A stretch of DNA of 64,000 nt. Source: Ectopseudomonas composti. Lineage in GTDB: Bacteria > Pseudomonadota > Gammaproteobacteria > Pseudomonadales > Pseudomonadaceae. The DNA is taken from assembly GCF_001567565.1 (NCBI RefSeq), contig NZ_LSSW01000028.1, positions 186,001 to 250,000 of the forward strand. The letters are read 5' to 3'. The position numbers and the translations under genes were made by a program. How positions within the stretch are numbered: position 1 is the stretch's first letter; each line of letters starts with the position of its first letter. The notes under the pieces were generated by a model, which saw nothing but the letters and a program-made list of their open reading frames with translations, did not search any database and had not been told where the DNA came from. This document shows, piece by piece, positions 41,286-49,750 of the stretch.

Positions 41286-42632
41286 ATGACCACCCGTATC
41301 CTTACCGGTATCACCACCACCGGCACGCCGCACCTGGGCAACTATGCCGGCGCCATCCGTCCGGCCATCGCGGCCAGCCGCGACCCGCAGATGGACTCCT
41401 TCTATTTCCTCGCCGACTATCACGCGCTGATCAAGTGCGACGATCCGGCGCGCATCCAGCGTTCGCGCCTGGAAATCGCCGCTACCTGGCTGGCGCTGGG
41501 TCTGGATACCGACAAGGCGACCTTCTACCGTCAGTCCGATATCCCCGAGATTCCCGAGCTGTGCTGGCTGCTGACTTGCGTCGCTGGCAAGGGCCTGCTC
41601 AACCGCGCCCACGCCTACAAGGCCTCGGTAGACAAGAACGTCGAGGCCGGTGAGGACCCGGATGCCGGCGTGAGCATGGGCCTGTTCAGCTACCCGGTGC
41701 TGATGGCTGCGGACATCCTCATGTTCAACGCGCAGAAGGTGCCGGTCGGCCGTGACCAGATCCAGCACGTGGAAATGGCCCGCGACATCGGCCAGCGCTT
41801 CAACCACCTGTTCGGCAAGGGCAAGGACCTGTTCCTTCTGCCTGAGGTGGTGATCGAGGAAGAAGTGGCGACGCTGCCCGGCCTCGACGGGCGCAAGATG
41901 AGCAAGAGCTACGACAACACCATCCCGCTGTTCGGCACGGCCAAGCAGCTCAAGGACGCCGTGGCGCGCATCGTCACCGACTCCAGGTTGCCGGGTGAAG
42001 CCAAGGATGTCGAAGGTTCACACCTGTTCACCCTGTACCAGGCCTTTGCCAGCCACGCGCAGCAGGCCGAGTTCCGTGCTGAGCTCGAAGGCGGCCTGGC
42101 CTGGGGCGAGGCGAAGAATCGTCTTTACCAACTGCTCGAAGAGACCCTGGGCGAGGCGCGTGAGCGCTACAACGCGCTGATCGCCAAGCCGGCCGATCTG
42201 GAGGACATCCTCCTTGCCGGTGCCACCAAGGCGCGCAAGATCGCTACGCCGTTCCTCGGTGAGCTGCGTGAGGCCGTGGGCCTGCGCTCGTTCCGCGAGC
42301 AGGTGCAGGTCGCCGCTGGCGAGAAGAAAAAAGCTGCCAAGAGCGCGCGTTTCGTCAGCTTCCGCGATGACGACGGCAGCTTCCGCTTCCGCCTGCTGGA
42401 TGCCGACGGCGAGCAACTGCTGCTGTCGAAGTCCTTCGCCGATGGCAAGTCGGCCGGCATGATCAACAAGCGCCTGCAGTCTGGCGAACCGCTGGATGTG
42501 CGCGCCGAAGGTCTGGCATTCGCGGTCTGGATCGACGGTGAAAACGTGGCGAGCAGCCCCGAGTTCGCTGACGGCCAGGCGCTGGAAGCGGCCATTGCCC
42601 GTCTGCGTGAGGCCCTGGCGCCGCAGGAGTGA
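41286..42632 (+). CDS. trpS: Tryptophan-tRNA ligase with C-terminal extension
   Basis: Class I synthetase charging tRNA(Trp). The HIGH-like motif is TGTPHLGN (residues 12-19) and KMSKS is at 204-208. The catalytic part ends near residue 330, where bacterial TrpRS normally stops; this protein runs to 448. The extra part begins with a Lys/Ala linker ([12 protein letters not shown]) and then [19 protein letters not shown], which resembles a DUF1508/YegP-type beta module (my reading). The long form also occurs in other Pseudomonas, so it is not a local fusion. Confidence 0.96.
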   Translation: MTTRILTGITTTGTPHLGNYAGAIRPAIAASRDPQMDSFYFLADYHALIKCDDPARIQRSRLEIAATWLALGLDTDKATFYRQSDIPEIPELCWLLTCVAGKGLLNRAHAYKASVDKNVEAGEDPDAGVSMGLFSYPVLMAADILMFNAQKVPVGRDQIQHVEMARDIGQRFNHLFGKGKDLFLLPEVVIEEEVATLPGLDGRKMSKSYDNTIPLFGTAKQLKDAVARIVTDSRLPGEAKDVEGSHLFTLYQAFASHAQQAEFRAELEGGLAWGEAKNRLYQLLEETLGEARERYNALIAKPADLEDILLAGATKARKIATPFLGELREAVGLRSFREQVQVAAGEKKKAAKSARFVSFRDDDGSFRFRLLDADGEQLLLSKSFADGKSAGMINKRLQSGEPLDVRAEGLAFAVWIDGENVASSPEFADGQALEAAIARLREALAPQE

Positions 42633-42633
42633 A

Positions 42634-42693
42634 GTAGCCCGGATGCAATCCGGGACGAGCATCGCCAGCATTCCCCGATTACATCCGGGCTAC
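42634..42693. repeat. REP/BIME-like palindrome after trpS
   Basis: Perfect 12-bp inverted repeat GTAGCCCGGATG (42634-42645) / CATCCGGGCTAC (42682-42693), with a further ATCCGGG inside the loop. This GTAGCCCGGATG type is a widespread gammaproteobacterial extragenic repeat. It begins 2 bp after the trpS stop and precedes the true terminator. Confidence 0.75.
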
Positions 42694-42710
42694 GGGCAGA
42701 TTGCCAATCA

Positions 42711-42745
42711 ACGGGGGCGTCGCTAAAGTGACGCCCCCGTTTTTA
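42711..42745 (+). terminator. Rho-independent terminator of trpS
   Basis: Stem ACGGGGGCGTC / GACGCCCCCGT with an 8-nt loop and a T5 run. Confidence 0.92.
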
Positions 42746-42764
42746 CTTGCCCGGCTAACGAATC

Positions 42765-43859
42765 ATGACCCCCTTAGAGCGTTATCAGGCCGACCTCAAG
42801 CGGCCCGACTTCTTCCATGATGCGGCCCAGGAAAATGCCGTCCGCCATTTGCAGCGTCTATATGACGATCTGATCGCGCGCGATCAGGGCAAATCCGGGC
42901 TGATGGGCAAGCTGTTCGGCAAGAAGCCGCAGGCGCCGGTCAAGGGGCTGTATTTCTGGGGCGGCGTCGGGCGCGGCAAGACCTATCTGGTCGACACCTT
43001 CTTCGATGCGCTGCCGTTCGAGCAGAAAGTGCGTACTCACTTTCACCGCTTCATGAAGCGCGTGCACGAGGAGATGAAGACCCTCAAGGGTGAGAAGAAC
43101 CCGCTGACCATCATAGGCAAGCGTTTCGCCGACGAGGCTCGGGTGATCTGCTTCGATGAATTCTTCGTCAGCGACATCACCGACGCGATGATTCTCGCCA
43201 CCCTGCTCGAAGAGCTGTTCAAGAACGGCGTGTCGCTGGTGGCCACCTCCAACATCGTGCCGGACGGTCTGTACAAGGACGGCCTGCAGCGTGCGCGCTT
43301 CCTGCCAGCCATCGCCCTGCTCAAGCAGCACACCGATATCGTCAACGTCGACAGCGGCGTCGACTATCGTCTGCGTGCGCTGGAGCAGGCCGAACTGTTC
43401 CACTTCCCGCTCGGCCCGGCTGCGGAAGACAGCCTGCGCAAGAGTTTCCAGAGCCTGCTGCCGGACTGCACCCACATGGTGGAGAACGAGGCGCTGATGA
43501 TCGAAAATCGTGCCATCAACGCCGTGCGGGTGTGCGAGGACGTGGCCTGGTTCGAGTTTCGCGAACTGTGCGACGGCCCGCGCAGTCAGAACGACTACAT
43601 CGAGCTGGGCAAGGTCTTCCACGCGGTGATTCTGGCCAACGTCGAGCAGATGAGCGTGGCCAAGGACGATATGGCGCGGCGCTTCATCAACCTGGTGGAC
43701 GAGTTCTATGATCGCAACGTCAAGCTGATCATCTCCGCCGAGGTGGAGCTCAAGGATCTCTACACCGGCGGCCGTCTGAGCTTCGAGTTCCAGCGTACTT
43801 TGAGTCGTCTGCTGGAAATGCAATCGCACGAATTCCTCTCGCGCCCACACCGGCCCTGA
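42765..43859 (+). CDS. zapE: Cell division ATPase ZapE (AFG1-like)
   Basis: AAA+ type ATPase of 364 residues that associates with the Z-ring under anaerobic or heat stress in E. coli. It has Walker A GGVGRGKTY near residues 65-73, Walker B VICFDEFFVSDITDA and the conserved RFINLVDEFYDRNVKLI. The ATG at 42765 follows the trpS terminator by 20 bp, so its promoter would overlap that region. Bidirectional terminator downstream. Confidence 0.94.
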   Translation: MTPLERYQADLKRPDFFHDAAQENAVRHLQRLYDDLIARDQGKSGLMGKLFGKKPQAPVKGLYFWGGVGRGKTYLVDTFFDALPFEQKVRTHFHRFMKRVHEEMKTLKGEKNPLTIIGKRFADEARVICFDEFFVSDITDAMILATLLEELFKNGVSLVATSNIVPDGLYKDGLQRARFLPAIALLKQHTDIVNVDSGVDYRLRALEQAELFHFPLGPAAEDSLRKSFQSLLPDCTHMVENEALMIENRAINAVRVCEDVAWFEFRELCDGPRSQNDYIELGKVFHAVILANVEQMSVAKDDMARRFINLVDEFYDRNVKLIISAEVELKDLYTGGRLSFEFQRTLSRLLEMQSHEFLSRPHRP

Positions 43860-43872
43860 CGGAAAGCGATAT

Positions 43873-43903
43873 GAAAAAGGCGACCCACAAGGTCGCCTTT
43901 TTC
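43873..43903. terminator. Bidirectional terminator between zapE and the convergent gene
   Basis: Perfect 13-bp stem GAAAAAGGCGACC / GGTCGCCTTTTTC with loop CACAA; A and T runs on opposite ends serve both strands. Confidence 0.92.
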
Positions 43904-43930
43904 ATTGGTGCGCGGGCATGCGCTCGGCCT

Positions 43931-44893
43931 TCAGTGCTGCGCCAGCTTCTGCTGATACTGGCTCAGCAGTTTTCGCGCATGGGCCACTTCCAGTGCCTCC
44001 ATGGCGCTGATGGGTGTGATCGCAGCGGCGCGCTCGAGGTGGTCGATCACCTTGTTTTCTTCGTCGTCACCGTATACGTAGGTCAGCGCGTTGGCGTATT
44101 CGTAATGGCCGATGGGCAGGTCGTCGCGGGCCCGGAAGCTGCGCTGAAAGTAGGTCTCCATCTTGTCGGCGCTGACGCCGTAGGTCATCCGGCCCACCAG
44201 TTTGCCGACCTTGCGAATCACCCCCGCTTCGTAGCCGCCGTAGAGCGCCAGAGCGAACGGCTGCTTCGGCTGTTTGGCCAGTAGTTCGTCCAGCTCCTGG
44301 GGGATTTGCGAGGTGTAGCCACGCTTGAGCACCACCGGCACCGACAGTTCCTCGCCGAGGCGCGCCTTGGCATAGACGCGGCCGAACTGCGCAACGGTGT
44401 CCGCTTGCACCAGTTCACCGGCCTCGTCGGTGTAGGCAATCACTTCCTCGAGCAGGCGATGTTTTTCTGATTGGTCCGGCACCAGAAACATGGCGTAGAT
44501 CACCTGGGCGAACATCGCCGGGATCTGTCCGCCGACGCCTAGCGCGAGCCCCTGTTCCTTGGCCTGGGCGAAGTCGCCCCGGAACATCAGGCGCCAGACG
44601 TCCTGCAGCTTCTGTGCGTAAAGTTCGGCTTCTTCCGGTTTGCCGGTAAAGCCGGTGCCGGCGGCGACGGTCTTCTCCAGGGCCTGTGGATGGCTGCTGG
44701 CCATGCTCACCACCCAGTCGGCATCGGGGAAGGGGTAGTCGCCGAAGCCGCGCGTCAGTTGCGGCCAGGCCTGGCGCAGCTTGTCGCCGCTGTAGTCATA
44801 GGCGCTCTGGTCGAGGGGGAAAGGTTTCCAGTTATCGGCGGCGGCAGCACCGAGGCTGCAGGTGGCAAGCAGGACAAGCAAGAGACGGCGCAT
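43931..44893 (-). CDS. Conserved secreted protein of unknown function
   Basis: I do not recognise a characterised family. The 320-residue precursor has a clear signal peptide (RRLLLVLLATCSLGAAAA) with likely cleavage before DNWKPF. The mature part is mostly helical, with repeats of Ala/Leu/Tyr pattern suggestive of TPR-like hairpins (GDFAQAKEQGLALG; QFGRVYAKARLG; HLERAAAITPISAMEALEVAH), and an aromatic N-terminal block (YDYSGDKLRQAWPQL). No catalytic motif is evident. The ATG at 44893 puts the signal at the N-terminus. It stands alone between zapE (convergent) and the GlxA-type regulator gene (same strand, 134 bp upstream). Confidence 0.75.
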   Translation of the reverse strand: MRRLLLVLLATCSLGAAAADNWKPFPLDQSAYDYSGDKLRQAWPQLTRGFGDYPFPDADWVVSMASSHPQALEKTVAAGTGFTGKPEEAELYAQKLQDVWRLMFRGDFAQAKEQGLALGVGGQIPAMFAQVIYAMFLVPDQSEKHRLLEEVIAYTDEAGELVQADTVAQFGRVYAKARLGEELSVPVVLKRGYTSQIPQELDELLAKQPKQPFALALYGGYEAGVIRKVGKLVGRMTYGVSADKMETYFQRSFRARDDLPIGHYEYANALTYVYGDDEENKVIDHLERAAAITPISAMEALEVAHARKLLSQYQQKLAQH

Positions 44894-45027
44894 GGCGGTG
44901 AACCTGTTGTTGTTATCTTCGTTCACCGATCATAGGGCGCTGCCGTTAGGCGCCAACCTAACCAAGGGTGGGCTGGCCATTTGCCTGAGGTTCGCCGCGA
45001 CCCGCCCTGGTCGCCCGGCGTGCCCGT

Positions 45028-46035
45028 TCAGGCGTGCGCGTCTTTCTGCTGGAACTGGCGGCGGTACTGGTTCGGCGACAGCTCGGTGTGCTGGCGAAAC
45101 AGTCGGGCGAAGAAGCTGGCGTCGTCGTAGCCCACTTCGTAGCTGATGGTCTTGATGCTCTTGCGGGTGGAGGAGAGCAGGCTCTTGGCGGTCTCGATGC
45201 GCAAGCGTTGCAGGTAGTGCAGGGGCTTGTCGCCGGTAGCGCCCTGAAAGCGGCGCATGAAGTTGCGGATGCTCATGCCGTGCTCACGCGCCACGTCCTC
45301 GAAGCGAAACTTGTCGGCGTAGTGCTCCTCGAGCCAGTGCTGGATCTGCAGCACGGTGACGTCCTGATGCAGCTTCTGCCCGCCGAAGCCGATGCGGCCC
45401 GGTGTGTAGCTGCGCTGCACCTCGTAGAGGATGTCACGTGCTACGCCCTGGGCCACGCCGGCGCCGCAGTAGCGCTCGATCAGATAGATGTAGAGGTCGC
45501 AGGCCGAGGTGGTGCCGCCTGCGCAGTAAAGGTTGTCGGCATCGGACAGGTGCTTGTCCTGGTTCAGTTGCACCTTGGGGAAGCGCTCGGCGAATTCGCG
45601 GAAGAAGCGCCAGTAGGTGGTTGCCTCCTTGCCGTCGAGCAGGCCGGCTTCCGCCATCCAGAACACGCCGCTGGCCTCGCCGCAGATCGCCGCGCCGTTG
45701 GCATGCTGGCGTTTGAGCCAGTCCAGAACCTGTGGATAGCGGCGACTGAGCGCATCAAAGTCGTCCCAGAAGGCCGGCAGGATGATCACGTCGCAAGCGT
45801 CCAGGCCGCTGTCTACTGGCACCCTGACCTTGCTGAAGCTGTTCACCGGCAGCCCGTCTGGGCTGACCAGGTGGATTTCGAACGGCGGTTCGAGACCAAG
45901 CCCCTGTTGCTTGGCATAGCGAATGCCGGCCATGTGGAAGAAGTCCTTGGCCTGCAGCAGGGTAGAGGCGAAGACGCCATCGGTGGCGAGGATGCTGACA
46001 CGGCGCAAGGCTGCGCGCGGCTCTGGGATAACCAT
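45028..46035 (-). CDS. GlxA-type AraC-family transcriptional regulator
   Basis: 335-residue regulator with an N-terminal DJ-1/PfpI (class I glutamine amidotransferase-like) domain and a C-terminal AraC/XylS double helix-turn-helix (RFEDVAREHGMSIRNFMRRF; YEVGYDDASFFARLFRQ). Related Pseudomonas regulators such as GbdR, CdhR and ArgR respond to quaternary amines or amino acids; the ligand here is not known. The PfpI domain keeps a Cys (AAICGEASGVF), but catalysis is unlikely. It is divergent from an acyl-CoA dehydrogenase across 143 bp, so that gene is a natural target. Confidence 0.9.
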   Translation of the reverse strand: MVIPEPRAALRRVSILATDGVFASTLLQAKDFFHMAGIRYAKQQGLGLEPPFEIHLVSPDGLPVNSFSKVRVPVDSGLDACDVIILPAFWDDFDALSRRYPQVLDWLKRQHANGAAICGEASGVFWMAEAGLLDGKEATTYWRFFREFAERFPKVQLNQDKHLSDADNLYCAGGTTSACDLYIYLIERYCGAGVAQGVARDILYEVQRSYTPGRIGFGGQKLHQDVTVLQIQHWLEEHYADKFRFEDVAREHGMSIRNFMRRFQGATGDKPLHYLQRLRIETAKSLLSSTRKSIKTISYEVGYDDASFFARLFRQHTELSPNQYRRQFQQKDAHA

Positions 46036-46178
46036 GGGTATTTATTCTTGTTCAAGGCTAAGTGGTCATACAGCGGCTGGATCGTCTTATTTTTTGGCGG
46101 TTGTGTCCAGTGTAACCAAGCGTTTGCTTGGCTAAAGTCGAGGCCACGCTTTTTCCCGTCTCGGATACAGGTAACGCC

Positions 46179-47318
46179 ATGATCCCTAGAACGATATTCA
46201 GCTCCGACCATGAATTGTTCCGCGACAGCGTGCGCAAGTTTCTCGAGCAGGAGGCGGTGCCTTTCCATCATCAGTGGGAGAAGGATGGGCATATCGACCG
46301 GGCCCTGTGGAACAAGGCGGGCGAGGCGGGGATGCTGTGTTCGCATCTCCCTGAAGAATACGGCGGCATGGCGGCCGACTTCCTCTACAGCACCGTGGTG
46401 ATCGAGGAAATTGGGCGTCTGGGGCTGACCGGCATTGGTTTCTCCCTGCACTCCGATATCGTCGCGCCTTATATCCTGCATTACGGCAGCGAAGCGCAGA
46501 AGCAGCATTACCTGCCCAAGCTGGTCAGCGGCGAGATGGTCACTGCCATCGCCATGACCGAGCCGGGCGCTGGCTCTGACCTGCAAGGCGTGAAGACCAC
46601 CGCGGTGCTCGATGGCGACGAGTACGTGATCAACGGCTCGAAGACCTTCATCACTAACGGTTGGCTGGCCGATCTGGTCGTCGTGGTGGCCAAGACCGAT
46701 CCAAAGGCCGGCGCCAAGGGCACCAGTCTGTTGCTGGTCGAGGCCAATACGCCCGGTTTCTCCAAGGGCAAGCGCCTGGAGAAGGTCGGCATGAAGGCGC
46801 AGGACACCTCCGAGCTGTTCTTCCAGGACGTGCGTGTGCCCAAGCAGAACCTGCTGGGGCAGCCGGGTATGGGCTTCGCCTACCTCATGCAGGAGCTGCC
46901 GCAGGAGCGCCTGACGGTGGGCGTCGGCGCCCTGGCTTCGGCCGAGGCGGCGCTGCAGTGGACGCTGGACTACACCCGTGAACGCAAGGCCTTTGGCAAG
47001 GCAGTCGCCGACTTCCAGAACACCCGCTTCAAGCTCGCCGAGATGGCGACGGAGATTCAGGTCGGCCGGGTATTCATCGACCGCTGCCTGGAGTTGCACC
47101 TCGAGGGCAAGCTGGATGTGCCAACCGCGGCGATGCTCAAGTACTGGGGCACCGACCTGCAGTGCAAGGTGCTCGACGAGTGTGTGCAGTTGCACGGCGG
47201 CTACGGTTACATGTGGGAATACCCGGTGGCCCGGGCGTGGGCCGATGCACGGGTGCAGCGCATCTACGCCGGCACCAACGAGATCATGAAGGAGATCATC
47301 GCTCGCTCGTTGACCTGA
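46179..47318 (+). CDS. Acyl-CoA dehydrogenase
   Basis: FAD flavoenzyme of 379 residues that introduces the alpha-beta double bond in an acyl-CoA. Conserved blocks are visible: AMTEPGAGSDLQGVKT (FAD/substrate), NGSKTFITNG, QERLTVGVGALASAEA, and the C-terminal YAGTNEIMKEIIARSL. In this family the catalytic Glu lies before the final helix (residue not fixed here). Chain length or branched-chain specificity cannot be told from sequence. The ATG at 46179 is chosen because IFSSDHELFRDSVRKF starts the family. Divergent from the GlxA-type regulator. Confidence 0.9.
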   Translation: MIPRTIFSSDHELFRDSVRKFLEQEAVPFHHQWEKDGHIDRALWNKAGEAGMLCSHLPEEYGGMAADFLYSTVVIEEIGRLGLTGIGFSLHSDIVAPYILHYGSEAQKQHYLPKLVSGEMVTAIAMTEPGAGSDLQGVKTTAVLDGDEYVINGSKTFITNGWLADLVVVVAKTDPKAGAKGTSLLLVEANTPGFSKGKRLEKVGMKAQDTSELFFQDVRVPKQNLLGQPGMGFAYLMQELPQERLTVGVGALASAEAALQWTLDYTRERKAFGKAVADFQNTRFKLAEMATEIQVGRVFIDRCLELHLEGKLDVPTAAMLKYWGTDLQCKVLDECVQLHGGYGYMWEYPVARAWADARVQRIYAGTNEIMKEIIARSLT

Positions 47319-47335
47319 CAGCCGCGCGGCCAGAA

Positions 47336-47360
47336 AAAAGCCCGGCATTGCCGGGCTTTT
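47336..47360. terminator. Bidirectional terminator between acyl-CoA dehydrogenase and aldo/keto reductase
   Basis: Perfect 11-bp stem AAAAGCCCGGC / GCCGGGCTTTT with loop ATT between convergent genes. Confidence 0.9.
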
Positions 47361-47375
47361 GCGTTTTGCGCCGGA

Positions 47376-48413
47376 TCAGGGCGCCGGGTTGGGTTGCGCC
47401 TTGTGGATTGCCTCGATGCCCGCAAGCACTTCTTCGGAGAGCTTCAGCTCGGCGCTGGCCAGGTTGCTGTCCAGCTGCTCCAGGTTGGTGGCGCCGATGA
47501 TGTTGCTGGTCACGAAAGGCTGCGCCGTAACGAAGGCCAGGGCCATCTGCGCGGGATCCAGGCCGTGTTCGCGGGCCAGGGCAACGTAGCGCGAGCAGGC
47601 TGCTTCCGACTGCGGGTTGCTGTAGCGGGCGAAGCGGCTGAACAGGCTGATGCGCGCGCCTGCTGGGCGTGCGCCGCCTTCGTACTTGCCGCTGAGCATG
47701 CCGAACGCCAGGGGCGAGTAAGCCAGCAGACCGCACTGTTCGCGAATCGCCACTTCCGCCAGGCCCACTTCGAAGCTGCGGTTGAGCAGGTTGTAGGGGT
47801 TCTGGATCGATACGGCACGCGGCCAGCCACGGCTTTCCGCTAACTGCAGGAACTTCATGGTGCCCCACGGGGTTTCGTTAGACAGGCCGATATGGCGGAT
47901 CTTGCCAGCCTTGACCTGCTCGTCGAGCACTTCGAGGGTTTCTTCCAGTGGTGTGAACTCATTGTCCTTGTGCTTGTAATCGAGTTGGCCGAAGAAGTTG
48001 GTCGGCCGCTCCGGCCAGTGCAGTTGATACAGGTCGATCCAGTCGGTTTGCAGGCGCGTCAGGCTGGCATCCAGGGCTGCGACGATATGCTGGCGGTTGA
48101 ATTTCAGCTGGCCGTCACGGATATGGCTGATGCCGTTGCCAGGGCCGGCGATCTTGCTGGCCAGGATCCAGTCGGCGCGATCGCCGTGCTGCTTGAAGTA
48201 GCTGCCGATGATCTGCTCGGTCTTGCTGTAGGTTTCGGCGCGCGGCGGTACCGGGTACATCTCCGCGGTATCGATGAAATTGATGCCGCTGGCCTTGGCC
48301 CGCTCGATCTGGGCATGGCCTTCGCTCTCGCTGTTCTGCTCGCCCCAGGTCATGGTGCCCAGGCACAGAGCGCTGACGTCGAGATCGGTTCGGCCTAGCT
48401 TGCGGTATTCCAT
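47376..48413 (-). CDS. NADP(H)-dependent aldo/keto reductase (Tas-like)
   Basis: TIM-barrel oxidoreductase of 345 residues. The catalytic tetrad region is visible: Asp and Tyr in FIDTAEMYP, Lys in ILASKIAG and His in YQLHWPERP. The nucleotide-binding C-terminal segment NIIGATNLEQLDSNL is present. The insertion around NFFGQLDYKHKDNEFTP is typical of the E. coli Tas group, of loosely defined role. The ATG at 48413 has GGAG upstream. No other gene is in its transcript. Confidence 0.9.
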   Translation of the reverse strand: MEYRKLGRTDLDVSALCLGTMTWGEQNSESEGHAQIERAKASGINFIDTAEMYPVPPRAETYSKTEQIIGSYFKQHGDRADWILASKIAGPGNGISHIRDGQLKFNRQHIVAALDASLTRLQTDWIDLYQLHWPERPTNFFGQLDYKHKDNEFTPLEETLEVLDEQVKAGKIRHIGLSNETPWGTMKFLQLAESRGWPRAVSIQNPYNLLNRSFEVGLAEVAIREQCGLLAYSPLAFGMLSGKYEGGARPAGARISLFSRFARYSNPQSEAACSRYVALAREHGLDPAQMALAFVTAQPFVTSNIIGATNLEQLDSNLASAELKLSEEVLAGIEAIHKAQPNPAP

Positions 48414-48582
48414 GAGGTACTCCTTCGGCAAAAGAGTCATACAAGCAGGTTGAAATTTTTTTCGCAATCAGGATAATTCGGCACCTCTTTCTGCGGTGGA
48501 AGTGATGCGCCGCCTGCCGAAGAATCTTGCCGTATTGTGGACGCGCTGACCCGAGCCCCCGATAGCGTCCGTATGCGGCTGC

Positions 48583-48618
48583 CTTTGACTTGTCAAAGTA
48601 CGCACTATCCAGTAAGAT
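48583..48618 (+). promoter_or_regulatory. rplM-rpsI promoter with palindrome over the -35 box
   Basis: TTGTCA (48590-48595), 17 bp, TAAGAT (48613-48618) forms a good sigma-70 promoter 43 bp before the rplM ATG. The -35 lies inside an inverted repeat CTTTGAC-TT-GTCAAAG (48583-48598). Confidence 0.55.
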
Positions 48619-48660
48619 CCGCCGTCTATTTTTGCTGGGCGGCCCCTGAGGCTATAAAGA

Positions 48661-49089
48661 ATGAAAACTTTTACTGCTAAACCAGAAACAGTAAAACGCG
48701 ACTGGTTCGTCGTTGATGCTGCTGGTCAGACCCTGGGTCGTCTGGCCACCGAAATCGCGAGCCGTCTGCGTGGCAAGCACAAGCCTGAGTACACCCCGCA
48801 CGTTGACACCGGCGACTACATCGTCGTTATCAACGCTGAGCAGGTGCGTGTAACTGGTGCCAAAGCCAGCGACAAGAAGTACTACTCCCACTCCGGTTTC
48901 CCGGGCGGCATCAAAGAGATCAACTTCGAGAAGCTGATCGCTCGTGCTCCTGAGCGCGTGATCGAGACCGCGGTCAAAGGCATGCTGCCGAAGAACCCGC
49001 TGGGTCGCGACATGTACCGTAAGCTGAAGGTGTACAAGGGTGCCGCTCACCCGCACACCGCTCAGCAGCCCCAAGAACTGAAGATTTAA
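48661..49089 (+). CDS. rplM: 50S ribosomal protein L13
   Basis: Early-assembling 23S rRNA-binding protein of 142 residues. Conserved sequence is full length ([19 protein letters not shown] at the start, [21 protein letters not shown] near residues 95-115, shown in part across the region). The lagging codon bias toward few synonymous codons (AAG, CTG, GGT) fits a highly expressed gene. It is 14 bp upstream of rpsI in the standard operon. In E. coli L13 autoregulates the operon at the leader; the 40-nt leader here is short. Confidence 0.98.
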   Translation: MKTFTAKPETVKRDWFVVDAAGQTLGRLATEIASRLRGKHKPEYTPHVDTGDYIVVINAEQVRVTGAKASDKKYYSHSGFPGGIKEINFEKLIARAPERVIETAVKGMLPKNPLGRDMYRKLKVYKGAAHPHTAQQPQELKI

Positions 49090-49103
49090 CGGAATAGTTC
49101 ATT

Positions 49104-49496
49104 ATGTCGGCGACTCAAAATTACGGCACTGGCCGTCGCAAGACCGCAACCGCGCGCGTTTTCCTGCGTCCGGGTACTGGTAACATCTCGATCAACAATC
49201 GCACCCTGGACACCTTCTTCGGTCGCGAAACCGCTCGCATGGTCGTGCGTCAGCCGCTGGAGCTGACCGAGACCGTCGAGAAGTTCGACATCTTCGTCAC
49301 CGTTGCCGGTGGTGGTGTCAGTGGTCAGGCTGGTGCCATCCGTCACGGTATCACCCGCGCTCTGATCGAGTATGACGAGACCCTGCGCAGCCCGCTGCGT
49401 AAAGCTGGTTACGTTACTCGCGACGCCCGTGAAGTCGAGCGTAAGAAAGTCGGTCTGCGCAAAGCGCGTAAGCGTCCGCAGTACTCGAAGCGCTAA
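49104..49496 (+). CDS. rpsI: 30S ribosomal protein S9
   Basis: 130-residue protein whose C-terminal tail ([12 protein letters not shown]) reaches the P-site tRNA. It has the S9 signature [15 protein letters not shown]. Start ATG at 49104. A terminator follows the stop by 21 bp. Confidence 0.98.
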   Translation: MSATQNYGTGRRKTATARVFLRPGTGNISINNRTLDTFFGRETARMVVRQPLELTETVEKFDIFVTVAGGGVSGQAGAIRHGITRALIEYDETLRSPLRKAGYVTRDAREVERKKVGLRKARKRPQYSKR

Positions 49497-49517
49497 TCGC
49501 GACTACGCTTCCAAAAG

Positions 49518-49550
49518 CGCCCAGTTTCCTTACGGAGCTGGGCGTTTTTT
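49518..49550 (+). terminator. Rho-independent terminator of rplM-rpsI
   Basis: Stem CGCCCAG / CTGGGCG with an inner TCC/GGA pairing, followed by TTTTTT. Confidence 0.9.
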
Positions 49551-49640
49551 ATGGGCATGGCAAAATGCTGCGACAACGTGCCGCATACCCGTAAGCCGCA
49601 GCCGCCAAGGCTTTCGCCCTTCTCTTCGGGGGTAATTACC

Positions 49641-49669
49641 TTGTCAGAAAAGGGGCTTTTCTTTACCAT
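49641..49669 (+). promoter_or_regulatory. Candidate promoter of petABC
   Basis: TTGTCA and TACCAT with a 17-bp spacer, about 80 bp upstream of petA in an AT-rich stretch. Confidence 0.5.
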
Positions 49670-49750
49670 TTGGCGAATTTTTTGCGCGGCCCGATTTTTA
49701 CTTAGTAGAGGCCTGAACAACAGGCCACAAAGCTGATGGGAGACGACTGA

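Noticed and set aside
48585..48618. Promoter using TTGACT at 48585 as the -35 for rplM
   Set aside because: The spacing to TAAGAT would be 22 bp; TTGTCA at 48590 gives 17 bp.
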